The translations under genes were made by a program, and so were the position numbers. From Whitmania pigra (taxonomy: Eukaryota; Annelida; Clitellata; Hirudinida; Haemopidae), in the NCBI GenBank assembly GCA_021613335.1, contig JAJTWR010000260.1, forward strand, positions 1,677,501 to 1,741,500: a stretch of 64,000 nucleotides of DNA, given 5' to 3'. Shown piece after piece: positions 29,272 to 42,400 of this stretch. Position 1 is the first letter of the stretch. Each line of letters opens with the position of its first letter. Under the pieces are notes generated by a model that was not told the origin of the DNA, searched no databases, and was given only the letters and a program-made list of their open reading frames with translations.

Positions 29272-32127
29272 ATGAATCACCATTCAGCCTGCAAGAAGCA
29301 AAGAATGGATGAAGACTGTAGGATGTCAATTGATTCTTCTGATGATCGGATAAGTGTTTCTTCTACTGAAACAAATGATATGATGGAACTTGGAAAAAGT
29401 TCTGAACATTCTATCAGGATAATGCATGGATTGAATAAACTTAAAAAGGAGAAGGTTTTATGTGATGTAACTTTAATTGCAGAAGGTGAGTTGATTAAGC
29501 CTCTATCTATACTAGATTAAATTAAACTGCCTTCTAAATGCTTAGATGAAAGATTCGATGTGCATAAAATAATTCTGGTGTCATGTTCGGACTATTTTCG
29601 GTCCATGTTCACGAGTGGAATGAAGGAGAGTCACCAGAAGGAGATTGAATTAAAAGGAATAACCAGCAAAGGGCTTGAAAAGGTGTTGGAAGTTATTTAT
29701 ACTTCAACAACAACATTGGAGGCTGATGATATATTTGATGTTATAGCAGCAGCCACACACCTGCAGGTACACACTCATAAACCATGCATTAATTTTAGTG
29801 ATTAATCATTGCATTACTGTGCAGGTAACACCAGTTATAGAGTTCTGTGAGAGGAATTTCTTAAGTGGCATGACGACAAGGAATTTCTATGACTTCATAA
29901 ACACAGCTCGCCTATATAGCATGTCGAGCGCTTTGAGACAAATTGACACTTTTATTTCTAAGAACCTCCTTCAAATTGCTAAGGATGGAACATTAAATCT
30001 GCTCACTTATGAACAGATACTAGCTTGTCTCAAGTATGGTTCACTAAGTCTCAGAGAGATTGACATTTTCCAGGTATGAATTATTAATTTGGAATTACTA
30101 GAACCTCATTAGCAGTTTCGAGTCATGAGGTAAAACAAGTGTCCTCTACTTGGACCTCTTTGAGAAATGTTATTAAATTTATTAATTGGTTATTCATAAG
30201 GGTTGTAAATAGCTATTTATGAGCTTTATTTGTTAATTTATTGGTAAGTGGAGAAAGGAATATTGTGTTCTAATCTGGAAAATGCTCCTCACTAACCAAT
30301 GAATTAGGTTTTATTCCCTCAACTGTGTCAGTCTAAACAGTCTTTTTTGTAACTCAGATTATACATGATGCCGCAAATTATTCTTCACATCAATAGTAGG
30401 ATATTGAAAGTTTCTTGTTTATTGTATACATGTAACTTGCCAATATTTGACATGTTTGTAACTAAATGCCTTACAATCCCATTTTATTTAGAACAAACTG
30501 CAGTTGCTTGCTAGATAACTATTTTCTTGTTCATATTTTATTTGCTCCATTTGATTAAGGTTGTGTGGGACTGGTTGAAGATGGATCCTCTTCAAGAGAT
30601 TCATGCCATTCCCCTCATGAGCTGCATAAGGTTCAGGATATTTTAGGGTCAACAATTTGTTTCTTATGATTTCACAGGTTCCTCCTTCTCTTTAGGTTTC
30701 CATTGATATGCCCTGATGATCTTGTCAACAAAGTTGAAGCAGTGGATCTGATGATGAGACATACAGAATTGAGAGATATGGTGGTTTGGGCTCTTAATTA
30801 CCATGTTGTTCCTCATTCTCAACCTCTCAAGTCCCATCCTATAACCACTTCGATGAGGACCTTCACAGAGAGATTAGTCAGCGTAGGAGGCCGAGAAATC
30901 CACCCTCATCCTGGCCTGCACGACGAACTGTGTGCTATTAATGATGACCAAATCAACTCCTCCACACTAATAAACTGTAGACAAAGAATTGCATCTTTGC
31001 CAAATCCACTCAGTCACATGCAAGTGGTTGTTTTCAACGACTTCCTTTACGTCATAGGCGGATGCACGACTCAGTGCGCGCACGGGGAGTCTGCCATAAA
31101 TACCGTCGTCAGATACGATCCGAGATTTGACGTGTGGTTCCAGGTCTGATGATGCTTTTTAATACTAAACACCCAGTTCAATTACTTTTTTAGAGCTGGT
31201 TCTAATGCACACAAGTTGGCTTGGAGGGTAGCATTCCTGTGAACGACGGTAAACGTAATGGTCGTCACCTGTCGTGTTTGCATGCTAGCTCACAAAGCAC
31301 CCCTTACACTTACACTTACGGTGCTTTATAAATAAGCTAAACTTATTGTTATTATTATTATAATTATTAAAGTGAACCTGTTTACTGCCAGGCTGCACCC
31401 ATGATTAACAAGAGGGCTTATTTCTATGCTGGTTTGCTCATGAACCGCATATGGGCCATCGGTGGAAAGTTCAAGGATGGAAGTTTGGCAGCTGTTGAAA
31501 TGTACGATCCTGAGAAAAATGTTTGGATCCCAGGTCCTTCTCTTCCGTGTGCTTACCATGCCCATTCTGGGGCAGTACACAAAGGATGCATCTATATTTC
31601 AGGAGGTTACAGCTCAAATCACTTTACACCCGACCTGCAACGATTTGACCCAGTGACGAGGTAGCAAATCTAAGTTAACTTTCATTTTATGGACATCTGC
31701 TTGATGATATAAAACTGAATTGCCTAGGCAATGGGAAGACATGTCGCAGATGCTATCCCCTCGCGGATGGCACGTCATGTGCGTGGCCAGAGACAAGCTT
31801 TTGGTCCACGGCGGATGCAACTTGAACGCCAATCAACAAGCCCTGCCAGTCATGCAGTCAGAAAGTTATGATCCTGAAACTGATCAGTGGACAGCAATTA
31901 CACCACTCTCCGTGTCTCATAAAGAAGCTTCCTGTGTGGTTTACAAAGATAGAGTTTATGTGCTTGGAGGTTACAATGTTCAGACAAAAACTGGACAAAA
32001 GTCTGTCTCTCGCTACGATCCTGTCACAGCTGCTTGGGACAGTGTGGGCTCTCTAGCTCAGAGTCACACAGGTGTTGGCTACTGTGTCCTAAAATTGCCT
32101 GTGTTTGACTCTGGTTCCTTTAATTAG
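29272..32127 (+). CDS. BTB-BACK-Kelch protein (KLHL family)
   Basis: A probable substrate adaptor for Cullin-3 ubiquitin ligase (family knowledge). Seven exons join in frame: 29272-29485, 29546-29766, 29825-30073, 30560-30630, 30696-31143, 31392-31660 and 31728-32127, giving about 623 residues. After an acidic/Ser-rich N-terminus, the BTB domain runs from HGLNKLKKEKVLCDVTLIAE to about residue 160, including HKIILVSCSDYFRSMFTSGM. BACK follows (CERNFLSGMTTRNFYDFINT; CIRFPLICPDDLVNKVE). Six Kelch-type blades carry double-Gly motifs: LVSVGG, LYVIGG, IWAIGG, IYISGG, LLVHGG and VYVLGG, with YDP..W ends. The exon 4-5 join uses the second of two nearby acceptors because only that one restores frame. 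AATAAA occurs at 32474. The exact KLHL paralogue cannot be named from sequence reading alone. Confidence 0.92.
30074..30559. other. Kelch-gene intron
   Basis: A 486-bp AT-rich intron within the BACK-coding part. Nothing else recognised. Confidence 0.6.
31206..31345 (+). mobile_element. SINE-like element, copy 1
   Basis: The segment CACACAAGTTGGCTTGGAGG ... GTGAACGACGGTAAACG ... CCTGTCGTGTTTGCATGCTAGCTC ... GGTGCTTTATAAATAAGC matches the other copies listed here, followed by an ATT-rich tail. It lies in the intron between Kelch exons 5 and 6. Diverged. Confidence 0.6.
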
Positions 32128-33478
32128 ATCAACCAATCTGCTTTGCAAAAAAATGTTGTTTTTGGAAGAATATATAATTTTGGAAAACAGGTTCCCTCAC
32201 TAAGACAATCATTTATTATTAAATAATTCGTCACAAGAGCTTACCTGAATGCGTTAGTACTTTCCACTACTTTTAGCTATCCTTTAGCTTATGGATCCAT
32301 GCACCAAGCCCTCTTAAAGCAGTCTTTAAATGCTTTGTAAGGGCAAGAGGCATAAATGCCCTTTACATTGCTTATTACTTTTATAAAATTAATTTGCATG
32401 ATATATACTTAGTCATTGTTGAGGCTGCAAGTTTGAACTGAATGTATATTGTAAATCTTCGATTTGTTTAGAAAATAAATCCAGCATGTGAAGTAAATAT
32501 CGTTTTTTTTCTTTTTAATGAAAACGCATCATCTGAAGCAAACGAAAATTGCATATTGAAGCAACGGTGGAAATAGCAAAACTCGACTTTAAATAACAAA
32601 AATAAAGGTTTTCGACCACGAAAATAAGAACATTGATGTATCAAAATAATTCAACTGATCAAAAATATGAGCCTGCTTCGCTGCAAGAGAGTAATTGAGT
32701 ATTGCACACCAATTGAACATAGGATGGAGTTCATGAATTTCAACGAGGATCTTAAAAATATAGTCAGAGTAATACCGTGGAGATGTTGCACCTCACAATT
32801 GAAAGATCGAATGGAAACCAATCGGGCAAGCAATTAGGAAAGAAAACAAATTGAGCCTATATGTTACAGTCAGATGCGGAAAAAAGATAGAAAATCTCAG
32901 AGAAAATTGTCGGCTCCGAAATCACAAATGCAAAGAAACCCACACATCGTCTGTTTGTGGGATCAGATCATTAAGCGCGCGACATACCACGTTAATAAAC
33001 AACCATTAATGGAATGCTCAATAAAATTATGAACAGCAGGAAATATAAATTAGGTGTTTATAGATGAATATGAAAAATTAAATAAAAAGCCATAGAAGAA
33101 GATAGCTGATATTCAGCTGACTACATCAAAATTCTTTTACAAATTAGCAAAACAAAAATAGACCTGGACATACGCAAAGAAAATTTGGATTAATACAAAC
33201 TAAATACATGAACATTTTTAACTAAGGCCACAAAGTGAATAACATCAAAACGGTCACCTCAACCAAATAATGCATCTTAAATTCATTGAAATTGAGTAAA
33301 CACAAAACAAATTAGAAGTTATTGTCCAGCTTATAACAATTCAGATCGGTTAACATCAAAATATAAAAAGTGAATAAAATCTGGAGAGACTGATGGAATG
33401 AACACAAAAATATTATTGCATTCATCCGATGATTTTTTTTGAATGACCTGTCGTTATTCAAGGAAAACATTTCGGTGT
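32128..33478. other. Convergent 3' region of the Kelch and sodium-channel genes
   Basis: AT-rich DNA without a recognisable gene. It contains the Kelch 3' UTR with AATAAA at 32474 and the 3' UTR of the opposite-strand sodium-channel gene. The 32651-32833 open frame has no support. Confidence 0.6.
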
Positions 33479-36400
33479 TCACGCATTTGAACTGCTTTCT
33501 TCAACATGTACTTGTGCTCTATCTTCTATGCCTTCTTTTCCCTCGGTGATTGGAGATTCAAGATTTTTCTCGACATTTTCGGTATTACTCTGACCGGCGA
33601 GAGCCTTCTTTTTCATGACAAAATTGCGCCATGTTCTCTGGATTATCCTGATAGTAAAAATCTCCCGTTGTCTTTGAAGTGTGGAACTTATAGGATGGTA
33701 ATTGATTCTTCCAGGGCCTTTCAGATCTCCGAGCTCCATTGCTTCCTCTTTAGTTCCAAGAAAATTTTTTGTGAGAGCATCAAGAATATCAACACAATTA
33801 ACTGTGTCCCCTTCACAAATAGGTATGTTCATTTGCACAAGTTTGTAAAAGTTAGGGTTTGGTATTCGAAGTGGCTCTTCGAGACTATCCACAAATTCAC
33901 TCAGTTGGGTTAATGGAATGTACTGAGTGGCTTTCTCGTCATATTTTTCCCAGAGTTCATAGTACATGTCAAAGTCGTCTTGGGTTAAGCCTTGCTGTAC
34001 ATCCTCAGTTGCCTGAGAAAAGTTTTCAAGGATGACTGCAATGTACATATTCACGACTACCAAATATGTTATGACCAAATAGCTGCACAAGTAAGCAATG
34101 CCCATGGCACTACTCCCGCAATCTCCACTTGGACTTGTTTCTGTGGAATTTAGAGAACAGTCGGGAGGAGTGTCGTTCATGAGACCAGCCAGAATCCCGT
34201 CCCACCCTGCAGAGGTGCAGATTTGAAAAAGAATGATAATGCTATTGGCGAAAGTTTCAAAATTGAACATGTCATCTATGCCAGCGGTCCTTTTAACGTG
34301 CATGAAACATGACATGCCGACGATGGCATAAATGAACATTATGAGGAACAGGAGCAAGCCGATGTTGAAAAGAGCAGGCATGGATACAGCCAGAGAAAAG
34401 AGTAAAGTTCTAATTCCTTTTGCTGACTTGACGAGGCGGAGAACGCGCCCCACTCTAAATACTCTCACCACCCTGAGAATGGTTGGTGATATTGGGAGTT
34501 TCTCGAAGTAGCGTTGGAGAAGCATGGCTGCAAAAACATTTAAAAATAAATAAAATAAAATTTTCGGCTTCTTGCTTATCAAAGCAACAATTTTAACTAG
34601 ATCAATTCATATGACATAAGTATAGGTTTAACCACAGGGGGGAGGAAAATTTCCCCCTCCTTCCACTTTGCCGTTTGATATACATATGCTAAATCCGTGT
34701 AATTCATAAATATTAATAATAAATAAATAAATTATTGATCAAGAAAGCCTCGAGCATCATTTTGTGTAACATAATTTAAGTTTCGTTAACAAAATTACAA
34801 GTTCTTTGCTTTACATAAGCGTCTTTAGTATTGTAACTTCATTCAGTATGAAATTGTTTGCCACCAATCCACCAATTTAAAGTATAATTTTAATAAATGA
34901 ATTATAGTCTCAATAAATTATTATATACTTTACTTTTGTAATATTTATGTATATATAACAAATTAGCCGATGGCAAAGTAAAATTGCCATATGCAAACAA
35001 ATCGCTGAAAGACTACAAAATCCATCCAAAGCGCAACTGCTTCGTTTCGCGCTCCCTTCCGAGGCCGATGTGGCAATTGGCCATGCATGTAAGATACTGA
35101 TCGGAACATCAGAACATGTTTTGGATGTTCAACAATTTCGAAGGAAACGAGATCCGCTGAAATGAGAATTTTTTGTGAAAAGATTTTGTAAATCCTTCCG
35201 GCGATTTGCTCGATTATTCATTATGGCGGATTCGGAAGTGCGATGCAAAAGGTAAATGAACTTGTAAAGAAGCGGTTCCATTATTTGGAAAGCCGTGTGG
35301 AAGATGTCTCAATTCTCGCTTTTGTGCGGTATTTCCATGAATTATTTATTTAATGACTTTTTATTATAAATTTATTATGTTTATAATTATAATATTATTT
35401 AATAATTACATTAATGCGTTTGTTCGCAGAGCTAGTGACATTCATTGAAGGCCTCACGGATTTTGCTACATTCCTTGCCTGCTAAGAACATACATCACAA
35501 GTATCTCTATTTAGGTTTACTTTATCCTGTTGATTCATCTCTCGAAAACAATTCAAATCTGCTGCTCCATTGAAGACATTAAGTCCTTTTAAATCGATCT
35601 TCCTAGACTAGTCAGCTTTTGTAATTAATGTTTGCAATAATCACAAATCAACAACAACAACAACAACAACATCAATAAAAATAATAACAATATCACATAA
35701 TGGGATATAAGAAAATAGCAATCAGGTTACATCATGTTAAGTACTTCCACTCACTTAGTAACGAAATGATGACGACGATAAAGTCGAAGATATTCCAAGG
35801 CTCCTTGAAGTAATGGAATCTGATTCCAAGAAGTTTCATGAGGCATTCCAACGTGAAGATTGTGATGAAAACAGTGTTCACGTAGGCCAGAGCATTGTCA
35901 AATTCATTCGGTGCATCGTAGTATTCTAAAGCCATTGAAGTCATGTTCAGGAGAATAACAACCATTATAGCTATGTCGAATTTTTGGTTTTTTGTCAGTT
36001 TGTAAAAAAACATCTGAAATGCCAGCTGCAAAAGAAAAACAAACAATTTCTGTCAAAACTTGTTAATGCTGATTAGATGTTGTTAATTTGATAATGTTTG
36101 CCAATATCGATATTTTATACTTCAGTGCTATGGTAATTCTCAGGGCCGGCAGTCTTTTTGGACCAGCGCTATTTTAAAGCCTGTTTTACCATTACCAAGT
36201 TGGCATAACATAGGAACCCGAAACTGTGGGTGGCCCCAGTGATTCTTAATAAATACAGTATGTAGTTTGAGGTATTATAGTAATGTAATGTGCCATAAAA
36301 ATACAATGACACACAATAAATAATAATTTATAAAATGAATAATTTAATAAATAATTTAATAAATAAATATAAAATAACTGATTGTTTCTCGTCATGAAAC

Positions 36401-39400
36401 CTGAAACAAACTTATTTTGGAAGGGTTTAATCAGTATTTATTGTAATTTGCAAATTTTAATCGTACAAGTCAACACTTCCAAAACTATAAAGTTTAATAA
36501 ATTAGCGTGCGAGTTGGCGTAGAGCAGGGGTTCCCATCCTGGAAGCCAGGGCTCCCCAGGGGAGCCGTGGAGTACTTTTCAAAAATCAGCATAAACAATT
36601 TTCAAAATTATTTTTAAACTATTTAAAAAATCCGAGAATAATATTTATGCACAAGTAAGGAGTATGGAGCATAGTTTATGATAAAGTACAGGAAAGTCAA
36701 TTTTAGCAAAAAATTTCATATTGAGGTGTCCATGTCACAGAGTAACCTTGAAAGTATATTTTGTCTGACAGAATTCAGCCTATCACAGGCATATTTGGCT
36801 GACATATTCACCATTTAAATAAGTTTACACTAAGATTCAGGGTTCTAACATGATTGTTATTGATGCTGGTGAGAAACTAGGCTCATTTCTGGAGAAGCTG
36901 CCCCTGTGGATCAGAAGAATGGAAAATAACAACTTTGTCAATTTTCCAAGATTAGAAGAGTCTCTGCAACCCAGTCTGGAAGCAGTTGGCACCATACCAG
37001 CTTCTCTTAAAGGCGACATTTTGGCTCACATAGGAACTCTGGAATTATTTCATGACTACTTTATTACGAAAGAGTTGCAGCCCTATAATGCCTGGGTCAG
37101 GAATCCATTTTTGGTCAATTTTGAAAGTGTGGAGGATCAGGACTTGGCCAAAGATAATCTCATTGATCTGAGGCACAAAGAGTTGCTAAAGAGGGAGTTT
37201 CAGATCAAGAGTTTTGGCTGACTTTTAGTGCTCCATGATGATACCATACCCAGTTCTCGCCAAAAGAGCCATGACATCCATCATTCCTTTTGTGACAACC
37301 TACCTCTGTGAAGCTGGATTTTCAACCCTGCTGACAATCAAAACAAAAGAGCAAAACAAACTTGATACAAAGGATGACATGAGAGTCAAAATCAAAGCCC
37401 AGTTTCCATCTACTTGTGAACAAGAAGCAGGAGCAATCTTCACATTAAAAATTTGCTTTCAAAATACATTGTACGGTTCTTTTTTGACATTAAATTATTG
37501 TTCATTACTTTTTTTTTTAAAAATGTTGATAGGGGGCCGTGGACCACATTTTGTCCTCTAAGGGAGCCGTGGGCACAAAAAGGTTGGGAACCCCTGGCGT
37601 AGAGGGTTGCTTGCCTGCGAATGACGGTGAAAGCAACAGTGTTTACGTGTCGTGTTCGCAACCCGTCTCGCCAGGGAGCACCCTCGGATAGGGGCGATAT
37701 ATAAAAGGTAGATCGATTACGCTACGCTTAAGGCGCCATATAAATAAACTATTATTATTAATATTATTAAGAAGCGCCTTCACTCTCCAAATCATATAGG
37801 TTATGCAACGGACTATAATTAAATAAATAAAGCGCCTTCACACCCCATTTGTATATAGGTTTGCAAAACCAATTGCCTTAATTATTTTTATATTAGTTAC
37901 AATAGTACTTCTTCATTACTTCTTGCGCTTTTGATAATATTATAAGCATTTATTTAAAGTAATCAATGGAATTAAATAATAATTAACAAACTTAAATTGC
38001 TTTTAATCAAGTATACAATTAATGAGAATATTATGATAATTATAATATAAATCATAATTGTACATAATAATAATAAATTTTACCTTTGGTTTTGGAATAG
38101 GCTTTTTTGGTTGTTTCGATCCGAGTTTTTTCATGGCATTGTAATATTTCTTCTGATCCTCTGTCATCAGCATCTCTAGCGACCCACCTGCTTGTAAACA
38201 AACGACAAATTCAACAAACTTCAAAACCAATTAACCGTCACTTCATAAACTCATCTTCTTTTTCTGCATATTAAATTGTTCGATTATGACACCAATGAAG
38301 AGGTTCATTGTGAAGAAGGAACCAAAGACTATGAAGAGGACGAAATATAGGTACATGAGGTATCTTTCCTCAAACTTCGGCTGTTGTCCGGCCTGCAAGA
38401 AATATTTTTTTGAAAGACCGAAAATGTTTTCCTAATTCCCTACCTCTCTACTATCAATGGCGGCATACATAATGTCCATCCATCCTTTAAAAGTGGCCTA
38501 AAAATATAAATAAACGTTATTTATATGTAGCTAAACTTGAACCAATTTTTCTTTGAACTACAGTATTTTCACCCATATTACATGCGCGTTATGTTCGACC
38601 CCCCTCTGCGTGCTAAAATCGTATGCGTGTTATGTTAAATTAAATTGACATGAATTTGATTTCCGACTAACAAAAATAAAAAATTTAAATGATAGCTCAG
38701 ATTTTAGATTGTTTTTTTGGTAAAAGCTTTAGACTATATTTTTAATTTTAAATAGCTTATAATTGGTTGGGCGTTAATTGCAGCAGCGAGCTCTTTGAAA
38801 AGAATCCACCCGGTCTCGTTTGAGAACATTTCTGAATCCAGAGTTTCTGTTGTGTCCATCCAGCCTTTTTTTGTTGCAGTAAACAACAACGCTAGCTGTT
38901 TCTTGATAATCAACATCGGTTTTAACTTGGTGTTAGCCGCAGATCATCCAAGTACGACGGTGAAACATGTCCGTTCGTGACCAGTTGTTATTGCCACAGT
39001 TTTGACGCCAAATGCTTCCACTGTTATCGTGGCGGGAATGTTGAAAGCTATCTCTTCCTTTGTTAATAGCTTTAGATCAGACTCTAACTTTGGCCATTTC
39101 ACATTTGGGCCAAGGCATGTACGTTTTCTCGGATTCAGTTTCTCAAGCAAGCATTCCTTCTTTCTCCATTCGCAAACCGACACTTCATTGGCGTTGAACT
39201 CCCGAGCAGCTGCTCTGCTACCTTTGTCTTTTGCCTTAGAAACCACTGGAAGCTTATAGGCAGCAGTGTACGAGTTACGTTTATCAGCCATTTTCTTAAT
39301 GAAGTCGATATTTCTATCGAGAACACTTCTATCAATATTAATCATTGCATCTATCACTTCAAGCATCGGCCGCTCAGCCAACAGAAAATTTTTTGACAAC

Positions 39401-42400
39401 TTTTATATTTATTTGTTTTGTATATTAAAAACTGCTTCAATGTAATATTTTAATATATGTAATTTTAATTTTCTGCATTTATTTCATGCTTTACGTAAGA
39501 AGACCTGGGTGTGTAATAACCACTAGGATCTTTGCATAATTCATCAATGTTTCTCATTAATAATAATAAAAATAATAATAATATTATGTTTATTTGTATT
39601 AGAGTTAGCGTTAGGGGCGCTCAGCCATTTGTATAGCGCCGCATCCAAGAGGCGCTTTGTAGAGGTGTAAGCTGGGTTGCGAACACGTCACGTAACGACT
39701 GCTTTTACCTCTGAGCTAACTTGCACGCTGAGTACTCTACTGTTATAGTATTTATGTCCATACGAAAAGAAATTTGCCCCGCCTAGCTTAATCAATTTTA
39801 AACTCCTGGGTAAGCGACTGATAATGCACCAAAGTAATCATTCACTTAAATTAACAGGATTGCTTTAATTTGGGTAATAAACATACCAAGCATCAAACCA
39901 TAACATAAACTAACAGATTCAGATATAACACCTTTTTAGATTGCTTTTACTATGACAATTATTCCTGTGAGGATGCCGTTAAGCAAATTAAATAAATCAA
40001 ACTTTCAATACAAGTTCGAGTGTAGCTCAACAAGCTTCAACCAAACGAGAAATATTATTTACAAAATTATCTCCAATCCAAATCATCTTCATTTTCATTC
40101 ATTCTTGCCACTCGAATTTTATTGACTTTCAAATAAATGTTTGGATTTAAAATGACAAATATCAAATCAATTCAAAACTCACCACTTGAAATAGGGCAAG
40201 ATATCCTATGAGGACGTTGTCGAACGTAATTTTTGGATTGAACCAAGTCAAGTTGTGCCCAATAGAATCATCGTCACAATAAGTCCGATTGAGACTCGAA
40301 TCGTTGACAACGACACCTTCCGAATCCAAGCATCTCCCAAACCTTCCCATGAAAAGGTTGACCCCCATGATGCTGAATATCAACCAGAACACCAGGCAAA
40401 CCAATAAGACGTTCAAGATGGACGGAATGGCTTGAATCAAAGCGTTTACAACAACCTGCAAACGTCATACTGATAATTAGTTATTCGCTGTTAATTTATT
40501 TTGGTAGCCTATTTATTTACTTTCATCCCTTCCCATCTGGAAACTGCCCTCAAAGGTCGTAGGGCTCTCAAGGTTCTAAGAGCCCGAAAAGCTCCCATGT
40601 TTGCTTTGCCAGCTCCTTCCGCTCCCCAACTTATGAGGGATATCTGCAAGTGGAATTGAGTAATGACTTTGTGACTAATCACTTCAATTTACTCTCTTCC
40701 CTACGGACATCAACTATGATGAAATCCAGCCAACACCAAGCGTCTGTGAAGTATCTCTTGAAGCCGTAAGCCGTCATTTTGAGAGCCATTTCAAAAACAA
40801 AAATAACTGTGAATACTTTATCAAGGATCTTCAGAATATGCCTGAAAGTTTCATAAGACTTCTTCTCCATGTTTCTATCTTCCACGGCCTTAAATTATAA
40901 CAAACACATATTTTTCACAGACTCAAAGTTAAGACTTTTCCCAATCACCTAGTAGTGAAACGGAACAACCATCACCAGGTTCGTGACTGAAAAATTAAAA
41001 AAACTTACGAGTGCAAGACTGCTTGCTAGAATCATGATGATGATGAAGGTTTCAAAATACGAATGCTCCACTAGAGCATATGAATAGCAGCGACATTTCC
41101 ACCAAATCCTTCCAAGATACGTTTTTCCGATGGCTCTCCACAGTGGACTGCATTTGGTTGGACAACATTCGTCTGGATATTTCACATAAACGACCTTTAC
41201 TTCGGCACCAATCTGCAGTAGGACAAATGTTTCGTCACGGTTTATGAATATTCACCACGTTCTCTTTCACATTTAATGCTTTCATTAAAAAGAAAATAAG
41301 ATTTGATTAAATTAATCAATTAACCTATGCACTAGAAGATTTAAAATTAGGTATAAAATATGATGAAATAATAATGAATAATACTTTGGCCTTGTACTGA
41401 TCGGACTTAAAGGAGCAGGCCTCATCAGGGGAGTAGTACTGATCCAAAGATAGAAAACTTCCCGAGTGATGCATATGGTGTCTGTGTGATGGGTTTGGTT
41501 TGTGGTTGCAATCTGACGAATGTTCTGGGTAGGGAAGCTTGTGGTCTCTATCGAGGCTTTGGGTTGATGCGAAGATGTCATCATCCCACGAGTTTATTGA
41601 ACGTTCGAAATCATCTACACCGTGTCTCTTCATTTTGGGGTTACAACATTTATTTAATTACCTTTTATTAATTTTAAATACTTAAACACAATTAAAATAA
41701 ATTAAATAAAAACTTGTAGGTGTAACTATTTGATAATCTCAAGTTGAATATAATTTGTTAAAATAATTGTAGCTGTAATACTTCTAATAAACTAATAATT
41801 ATCTATTTATTTATTTGATTAAAGTCAGTCGCATAACTAGGATGATTTGGATTTAAATTAACTAATACTTCTAATTAACTGCACTATATCTACTCGAATG
41901 TAATATTCAGGGACGTAATTTGGGGTAAACGGCCCACCCCCCTCTGATTTTAGACTAGACGCAAAAAAAGGTCTTCTCAAGTTGTGCCAGGGTTTGTCCC
42001 CCTTGGAAAAAGCCGAAATTACGTCTCTGTATTACTAATACTTTTAATAAATGTTAAATTCAAATTACCTCACAAAAAAGCCTTGACTGACCTGTAAATG
42101 CATATAAATAAATAATGGATGTAATTGAGTCACAAATTGTAAAATTATTTTATAAAACTTGTGAACCAACAAAAAGCCCATAATTGTTTTTAATGATTTT
42201 TGCAGCGCTTTCTGAGGACACGACAAAGTTGTCAACTTCACAGATTAAAATTGCTTGCATTAGAAAACAATTTTAAAATTAATGTTTAGAAAATGTAATC
42301 AATTAAATACTGAATCATTGAATCTATTTATTTAAATTAAAAAGAATGAAAACAAAATGAAATGTAGTCTGCAATGTAGTCGGGAAACGAATGAATTACC

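Noticed and set aside
29272..32127. Naming the Kelch protein as a particular KLHL paralogue
   Set aside because: BTB-BACK-Kelch order is clear, but paralogue assignment needs a tree I cannot compute.
38560..38600. CAGTATTTTCACCC as the end of the Pogo remnant
   Set aside because: No matching inverted end was found on the far side near 39400-39550.
38498..40182. Second AT-AC intron in the channel, as in vertebrate domain III
   Set aside because: The domain III introns I could place have GT donors and AG acceptors.
40162..40461. DIII pore lacking the filter lysine (frame reading QVVSFELI)
   Set aside because: The exon ends at FQV with a GTGAGT donor; the next exon (38444-38497) supplies ATFKGW with the lysine.
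41385..41633. Exact 5' edge of the DII-III linker exon
   Set aside because: No acceptor in the right phase joins it to the 42604 exon; an intermediate exon or other donor is likely, so the border is left open.
41900..42037. Target-site duplication for MITE copy 1
   Set aside because: Flanks GTAATATT and TATTACTA are not direct repeats.
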